Shown in pieces: positions 57,401 to 64,000 of a DNA stretch of 64,000 nt (position 1 is its first letter; every line of letters starts with the position of its first letter). This stretch comes from Sabellastarte sp. h YS-2021 (Eukaryota; Annelida; Polychaeta; Sabellida; Sabellidae). The stretch is taken from NCBI GenBank assembly GCA_964017235.1, contig OZ024936.1:17894496-17958495 (forward strand), given 5' to 3'. A program made the position numbers and the translations under genes. A model generated the notes under the pieces. The model was not told the DNA's origin. It saw nothing but the letters and a program-made list of their open reading frames with translations, and did no database searches.

Positions 57401-59670
57401 AGCTATATTTTAGTGGATAATTTTACCTTTTGGTGAATAAGATTTCAGCATGAGTAGTGATTTGGAAGGTTACTACTATTTAACTTAAAAGTGCCAACTT
57501 GGAATGGCATAAAGGAAGGCGAGAATGGCATTGAAATGATAATAATGAAACCTGACTAGTTGTTAAAGCTGCTTTTAGAGGCAATGGTTATTTCCTTATT
57601 CTATTCTGTTGAATATTATTGACTCCAGTAAACATTACGTCACCTGTTGAAAAGGTTGATCACTGAACTCACATTAAACAATTCGCCCCTTTTGATTTAA
57701 ATGGCCCAGCTTATCAGTGGTATGCACCACTGCTTTCAGTTATTGGTTTTGTGACGGTAATATTTTGAACTCCTGAGTTGTGGGTCAAACTGTGAACACG
57801 CTGTGTTGTGATCAAGAGGATCAGCATCCTTATAATATCTGACTTTGCTAAAATCATTGCTAAGACTAACATTTGATTAATCAGAATACAAAGTCTGTAT
57901 TTTCTGTACAGTAGAATCAATATTATCCCAACTTATCATCTATTTTCATTGATATATTTTGTGCTAAAAATTTTTTCAGTGTTTGCATTCTGGTTATTAT
58001 AAATAAGGTACATCTGTCCCACCATATTTATAAATATTGATAAATATCCCATATGAAGCTGATACATCACATAACCTTTTCAAGTTGGTTAAAAGCCATG
58101 AATGTTTTGGAAAAAAAGGCTGCCAAACAAGGTTTATAGCTTTTGAATAATGACATGATGTACCAGTATTATTCTTCTAGTCAACCCTGCGTCTTATCTG
58201 GTATGACCTGGCTATGTTATAGTACTCACGATAATTCTTGTTTATGTTCAGCTGCTGAGACCAAGCACTATAAAAGTCCACATTGCATTAGAATACAAAG
58301 TTAATTGCCAAGTTTGAAGTTTTTGGTTCAACTTCAAAAGAAATATAGACAAATTGTTCCAATGTTTCCTTGGACTATATTTCATACTTTATAACACTTA
58401 ATCAATTCTGCAAGGTAGATGTTCCTTTCCTTTTGTATTTAGATTAATTATATAAAGAAGCCCATTGTGTAATCATCCTGGCCACACGTAATTTTATCAT
58501 GAGTATCTCATTCCTGTAGCTTATCCCTCCAGTTGTGATATTTTTAGTCACCATGTGGTCTTCCAGAGACCCTGACATTGTGCTGCAACCACTTGTGGCA
58601 ATTTTTGTCAGCTCTGAATTAGAACTAGTACTGAGAAGTTGTACGAAATTTTCAGTTTGATGTTGAGTATCTCTACAGACTAGCTAACTACAAATGTTTC
58701 ATAACCTATCATAAAATCTTGTACTGTGTTAAGTATATGATAAAAACATTTAATACAATGTTGTTTTGGATAATTACCATAATCTCATTAGAATGCATGG
58801 TTAATAGTTGTAGGACAAGGAACTAAACACAAAATTCATGCTAGAATCAATTCATGGTAGAGAAACCGTCAATAAGCTCTGGCCAAATGGACAACTAGGC
58901 CCAACTTGACTATTGTTACCTGTTGCTTCAGTAACGTATGGAAAAAAATGAATGGTTTATTGGAATAACTCTTCATGGGGAAATGTAAAAATTGAATTTG
59001 CAATTGTTTCTCCAAAAAAGTTTAAAAATTTGCAAAAGTTATCTCATGTAAAATAGAAAATCACTGCTGCAAATATGATAAAAGGCTGGTTTCTTTCTAA
59101 TAAAAGTGATAAAGGAAGAAAAATTTCAAAATATAACACAGACACAGCTTTTTGAAAAGACGAACCAAATCTTTATTAATATTTAAAAATTATTATTATG
59201 CCTCAAGTGAGTTTCAGCCAATCATATTACAGTATTTGCGGGCAATATGACATGATATGCCCATTTTGAAAAAAAATATCACTCAGATGCCCTTTTACGT
59301 CTTGGAATGTAAACCAACTAGATGTTGTTTACTAGATACGTCATTGATATGTCACATGATGACGTACACTATCAACAAGCACCCACCACTGAAATTTAAT
59401 GCAAAGACATGCATAGTGTACATTTGCAGAGTGACTGCATATGTGAAACAAGCTGGGGTTGGGTAGGGGGCTTTTCAAGATTCACAGTGTGCATACATTG
59501 TGAATTGAAATGCTGCAAAGGATTGAAGTTATTAATTTTCTTCAGTCTCTGTCTAGAAGAACTGTACACTGATGATGTGGCTGAGCTGCAGAATCCCTCT
59601 GACGGAAGTTAAAATATGGTAATTTTAGTTGAAATAAAATTAATGAATATTTAAATTACACAATAAATTT
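54420..59670. other. Mostly featureless 5-kb stretch
   Basis: Only a weak ankyrin-like relic near 55.3 kb stands out. No SINE, LINE or TIR element was recognised. Short frames (55227, 56772, 57714) lack signatures. Confidence 0.4.
55305..55395 (+). pseudogene. Possible ankyrin-repeat relic
   Basis: The plus strand gives GHLD in one frame, then MVDMLLDYGDHINCIPG in the next. This resembles the second half of an ankyrin repeat (GH.D.V..LL..GA.IN). A 5-bp insertion-like shift separates the two. A single half repeat could be chance. Confidence 0.25.
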
Positions 59671-59679
59671 GTTAGTAAG

Positions 59680-59910
59680 GCAGAGGGTCGACAAGGTCGA
59701 CAAAATACCATAAATAGTAGAAGGTCGACAAGTCGACAAATTGGATATCTGTTAAATATTTGTCGACTTGCTGACCTGTCTACCATTGTTTTCTTAGGAT
59801 TTGTCGCATTTTGTCGACCTTGTCAACTTTCCTACTCTGATACCTTCAACAACACAGCGCCATATATTTAACAGATACCTCATCTGTCGACCTGCCGACT
59901 CATTATTCAC
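59680..59910. repeat. GTCGAC-rich nested foldback element
   Basis: Outer arms GGTCGACAAGGTCGACAAAA (59686 on) and TTTTGTCGACCTTGTCAAC (59809 on). Inner arms GGTCGACAAGTCGACAAAT and ATTTGTCGACTTGCTGACC (59724-59775). A third pair involves GGATATCTGTTAAATAT and ATATTTAACAGATACC. There are seven GTCGAC sites within about 210 bp. Non-coding. Confidence 0.7.
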
Positions 59911-60339
59911 ATCCTTAAATACATTCTTTTCTTTATGTCCACTTTGTTGACCTGGCAACCTAAATAATTTTAAAATAGCATCAGAGATGCCCGTACCCCA
60001 CAGCCTAGGGAAATATTTTTCACACCATGAGATATAGAAGTACTGTATCAGTACAAAGTTCAGGACACTTTCAGAGAACTGTCAGTTATATAAAGGTCCA
60101 AACCATGTTTAAATAGAGAAAATAATGTCTAAGAGAAAGATAATGCATGTACTTTATCTACATCTGGCATGGCTGAATTATGGTTTAGATGTTTTGAATA
60201 TTACCATGCATACAGAAGTGGTAATACATTCAATGAATGCTTATGTGTGGTGTTGTATCAAAATCTGTGGCTCACTTGATGAAATTCCATCTGCTACAAT
60301 GGGAAGTTGTAAAAGTAAAATTCTTAATGCATTCTAATA
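59911..60339. other. No recognised feature
   Basis: Spacer between the foldback element and the minisatellite. Confidence 0.4.
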
Positions 60340-62095
60340 TGGCTTTAACAGTGCTTAATCTGCATCAAAAGACACACCCAAAGGTGCAACATGATTTTCA
60401 AGGGTCAAGAAACACTACGACAAGGTCAAATCAAGGTCACACCATGATGCTGCACACCTACAACCCCTAACCAATGTCCCTACCAAGTATGAACTTCCTA
60501 CACCTTATACGGTTTCCGAATTATAGCCCAGACAAGATTTTAAGGGTCAAGGTCACTACAGCAAGGTCAAAGGTTAAATCAAGGTCAGACCATGACGATG
60601 CACACCTACACCTCCTAAAGAATGTCCCTACCAAGTATCAACTTTCTACAGCTTACGGTTACCAAGATATAACCCGGACAAGATTTTATAGGTCAGATCA
60701 CTACAGCAAGGTCAAAGGTCAAATCAAGGTCACACCATGACTTTGCACAACTACTTCTCCCAACCAATGTCCCAACCAAGTATCAACTTCCTACACCTTA
60801 CGGTTTCTGAGATATAGCCAAGAAAGATTTTATAGGTCAAGGTCATTACAGCAAGGTCAAAGGTCAAATCAAGGTCAGACCATGACGTTGCACACCTACA
60901 CATCCTAACTAATGTCCCTACCACGTATCAACTTCCTACACCTTATGGTTTCCGAGATACAGCCCGGACCAGATTTTATAGGTCAGAGTCACTATGGCAA
61001 GGTAAAAGGTCAAATCAAGGTCAGACCATGACGTTGCACACCTACACCCCCTAACCAATGTCCCTACCAAGTATCAACTTCCTACACCTTACGGTTTACG
61101 AGATACAGCCCGGGCAAGATTTTATAGGTCAAGGTCACTACGGCAAGGTCAAAGGTCAAATGAAGGTCAGACCATGACGTTGCACACCTACACCCCCTAA
61201 CCAATGTCCCTACCAAGTATCAACTTCCTACACCTTACGGTTTCCGAGATACAGCCCGGACAATATGTTATAGGTCAAGGTCACTACGGCAAGGTCAAAG
61301 GTCAAATCAAGTCAGACCATGATGTTGCATGCCTACACATCCTAACCAATGTCCCTAACAAGTATCAACTTCCTACACCTTATCCTTTCTGAGATACAGC
61401 CCGGACAAGATTTTATAGGTCAAAGTCACTACAGCAAGGTCAAATCAAGGTCAGACCATGACATTGCACACCTACACATCCTAACTAATGTCCCTACCAA
61501 GTATCAACTTCCTACACCTTATGGTTTCCGAGATACAGCCCGGACCAGATTTTATAGGTCAGAGTCACTACGGCAAGGTAAAAGGTCAAATCAAGGTCAG
61601 ACCATGACGTTGCACACCTACACCCCCTAACCAATGTCCCTACCAAGTATCAACTTCCTACACCTTACGGTTTACGAGATACAGCCCGGGCAAGATTTTA
61701 TAGGTCAAGGTCACTACAGCAAGGTCAAAGGTCAAATGAAGGTCAGACCATGATGTTGCACACCAACAGCCCCTAACCGATGTCCCTACCAAGTATCAAC
61801 TTCCTACACCTTATGGTTTCCGAGATATAGCCCGGACAAGATTTTCAAACTCAAGGTGACTACGGCAAGGTCAAATCAAGGTCAGACCATGACGTTGCAC
61901 ACCTACACATCCTAACCAATGTCCCTACCAAGTATGAAGTTCCTACACCTTCTGAGATACAGCCCGGACAAAATTTTTCCCGCCACCCGCACGCCTGCCC
62001 GCCCAAAAGCCCGGCCCTCCGTCCGCCCGACCGACCGCCCATCCGGACACCATGGGTGAAAACAATACCCCGACAGCCCTTAAGGGCTGTGGGGC
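60340..62095 (+). repeat. ~146-bp minisatellite with GC-rich terminal module
   Basis: About eleven units of 138-149 bp start near AGGTCAAGGTCACTAC (60541, 60690, 60832, 60981, 61125, 61270, 61417, 61557, 61701, 61848). Units contain CCATGACGTTGCACACCTAC, CCCTACCAAGTATCAACTTC and GAGATACAGCCCGGACAAGA. A four-unit block repeats at a 576-bp offset. The array ends in a GC-rich CCGCCCGACCGACCGCCC tract and a palindrome CAGCCCTTAAGGGCTG. Open frames across it are repeat shadows. Confidence 0.88.
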
Positions 62096-62744
62096 AAAAA
62101 TTAAAGATCATTTGCCTAATTGTTTTCTCATTTTTAAACTTAAATGTCAATTAGCATATTTCTACTTCCGTCAGGGAGATTTTGTAGTCGCTCCGATGAT
62201 GTTAGTGGTGTGGGTTTGTGACATCACATTTCATTTACCAGTATTTGTAAAGAGTGTTTTGTATACAGTTGGTTTTAAATAGAAAAGAAGAATGTTAAAT
62301 ACTTGCAATATCACTTGCCCTCGGGCTTCATAAATCACAATATTGCCCAGAAAGAAGTGTTTTATTCTGTAAACATTTCCCTACACTCTCGCTTTATTCT
62401 GTGAGCAAGAAAATTTTGGTGCCCACGGCTACAGCTGTAAATCTTGTTTACATTTCCATAACAGGAAGGTGCTACTACTGTATGTCTTTTGCAATATCTG
62501 AACTGATATTTCAGCTCATTTGAAAGCATCACAGTAATAACTGTTAATGTGGTCTTTACCACTACCATAATTTTACTTCAAAGAAAAGCTCAACTGAAAA
62601 AAAAATTCTAGTTATAAGTTCTTACATTTCTATGTAACCTATTCATGCAAGTGAATATTTTCACCTGAGCTGAGGAATATTTTTTCTCTTTTTTTTGGGG
62701 GGGGGGGGGGGGGGGCAGCATGCATTTCTTTGTCCCTTTTGTTT
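62096..62744. other. Spacer with G19 homopolymer
   Basis: G19 at 62697-62715 follows a T run. No gene was recognised; the Pro-rich minus frame here is a shadow of the G run. Confidence 0.45.
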
Positions 62745-62880
62745 GCATAATAGCTTGAAAAGCAGGGGACAGATTTTGATGAAGTTTTTAAGAAATGTTG
62801 ACAACAGATGTGTTTTTGGTGGAGATCTGGATCACCATACGGATTCATGATTTGTTTTTAAGGGTATTGTATCATTACAT
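62745..62880 (+). repeat. CTCTGCCAAGGAGG repeat, decayed partial copy
   Basis: Retains AGATTTTGATGAAGTTTTTA, GAAATGTTGACAA and GGAGATCTGGATCACCATAC. Its left side abuts a G19 run at 62697-62715. Confidence 0.6.
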
Positions 62881-62924
62881 TTATAAGCAACTTTGAGAGC
62901 ATTTGTTTTTGTGGAAGTATGTGC

Positions 62925-64000
62925 TTTCTTAGTTCTCTTGTAGATCATATACTATTGTGCAACATTTATGGTATTATTGCCCTACATTTAATTTTTTCTG
63001 TTCTAATTATTGAAGAAGTAAAAGGCTTACTGTTTTACGGAAAATTTTAGTGATCTAAGTAAATTGTTTATTGTAATGTCTCACTCTATCAAATAACTCA
63101 ACCACCTTTTAAACATATTTTAAATAGACTGAATCCCTATTTATTACTGTTTACTACTCCAGTCAGCCAGTTCTTTCGTGTATGTTTTTATACTCAATGC
63201 AGTGTCTCCTCTTTTGGACTCAAATTTCCATTTGACCCCTCTCAAATTCATCCATCAAAATATGGATTTACATCTGGTCCCATTTACTTGACAATATATT
63301 AAACTACATGGCAGAGGATCTTATCCAAGTAATCCATCCTGTTTTACTTAACTGTGTAATATTCACGTGGTAATCCAGAAGGTCTGTCTTGATATAACCC
63401 TGGCTGCTGGATATGAAGTAAAACCTAGAGTATTATTTTACCCTGACCAATACAAGTGCAACCTCTGCCAAGTTTTGCACATTCTATCACATTCTTTACC
63501 CAGTAGATAACGTGTTGATTTAAAGACCTCTGTTAAAGAGACAGTTTTTGATCATTGAATAATTTTATTATTTCAATAATTGTTATATAAACCATGCATA
63601 TACAGACAAATGGGATTATAAACTGATACAAAATACTTTCTATTTTAAAAATTCTTATTTTTTTTATCAAAATCACGAGGTATTGTTAGCATAAAATACA
63701 GGACCCTATGTAAAATGAAAAAAAAATTCCATATTTTTAGAATGAATTTTTTCACCATTGTCTTTACTTTAAAGAGGGAACATATCTCACCTTAATATAT
63801 CGAATCATATCAGTTTCAACATTTGAAGTCACGTTTACATCTGACAAAACCATTTAATGAATTCACTGGCCAGTTGTACTCTAAAATGTAAATGCACTAT
63901 ATATTTGTTAATGGCTAAACCCGTCCATATGACTTTCTTGGTGGAGGAAGTAACTCTACAATGTCCAATATTTATCTGACTGTGGGGAACCAGTTTGGTC
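62925..64000 (+). repeat. Dispersed long repeat, copy 2, runs off the window
   Basis: Collinear partner of 15020-16471, diverged, with the equivalent DHILL.CNIYG in the plus frame. It still matches at base 63980, so the copy continues beyond the window edge. Confidence 0.5.

Noticed and set aside
60125..61630. Several 60-95-codon frames with similar proteins (HLHLL.NVPTKYQL type)
   Set aside because: They repeat with the 146-bp minisatellite period and shift frame between units; shadows of the satellite.
60340..62095. CRISPR-like regular repeats
   Set aside because: Repeats are contiguous ~146-bp units without unique spacers, in a eukaryotic context.
62697..62715. G19 run (and G12 at 5042) as a G-quadruplex regulator
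   Set aside because: Plain homopolymers at repeat edges with no nearby gene; assembly uncertainty is as likely.

Overview
The window looks like an AT-rich animal genome, most likely a bivalve or another mollusc. This rests on spliced ankyrin-repeat genes, tRNA-derived SINEs ending in (AAAT)n, an L1/Tx1-like LINE and a dense load of small inverted-repeat elements. The species call is inference. There are no prokaryotic features, and most of the 64 kb is non-coding or repeat-derived.

Genes are few, and the recognisable ones lie on the minus strand. Ankyrin gene A runs from 21756 down to about 17954. Exon 1 (21135-21756) joins exon 2 (18475-18835) through a phase-1 intron to give about ten ankyrin repeats. 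Coding-like tail segments, a coiled-coil terminal exon and an AATAAA signal follow. A G6 run in exon 2 breaks the frame. Ankyrin gene B runs from 42936 down to about 30387 with the same exon layout. Its first exon is dead: it has a frameshift, two stops and a 5'-truncated LINE that itself carries a SINE, with target-site duplications at both levels. Exon 2 (30894-31249) is intact. A Death-domain exon (30387-30664) follows in compatible phase but is broken by an 8-bp tandem duplication. Together they suggest a tandem family of ankyrin or ankyrin-Death proteins (innate-immunity or apoptosis-type architecture, by inference), with paralogues decaying at different points.

Between the two genes lie 3' exons of a pogo/Tigger-like DDE transposase gene ending in a PHD finger (27501-28935). 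A nearly complete but frameshifted L1/Tx1-like LINE (32013-36090) sits inside gene B's long intron.

The remainder is mobile or repetitive DNA. Region 1-17 kb has SINEs and one copy of a 1.5-kb duplicated non-coding segment (the other copy is at 23-25 kb). Region 26.3-27 kb has a TIR element built from microsatellite-like arrays. Regions 38.6-40 and 43.3-48 kb hold foldback and tandem arrays and a dispersed family with a nested 1-kb insertion. Region 48.7-50.2 kb has two copies of a GC-rich TIR element made of a repeated CTTAGTCCC motif. Region 52-54.4 kb has a second TIR element and more dispersed repeats. Region 59.7-62.1 kb has a GTCGAC-rich foldback and a ~146-bp minisatellite with higher-order structure. 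Stretches 10.8-13.1 and 54.4-59.6 kb show almost nothing recognisable.
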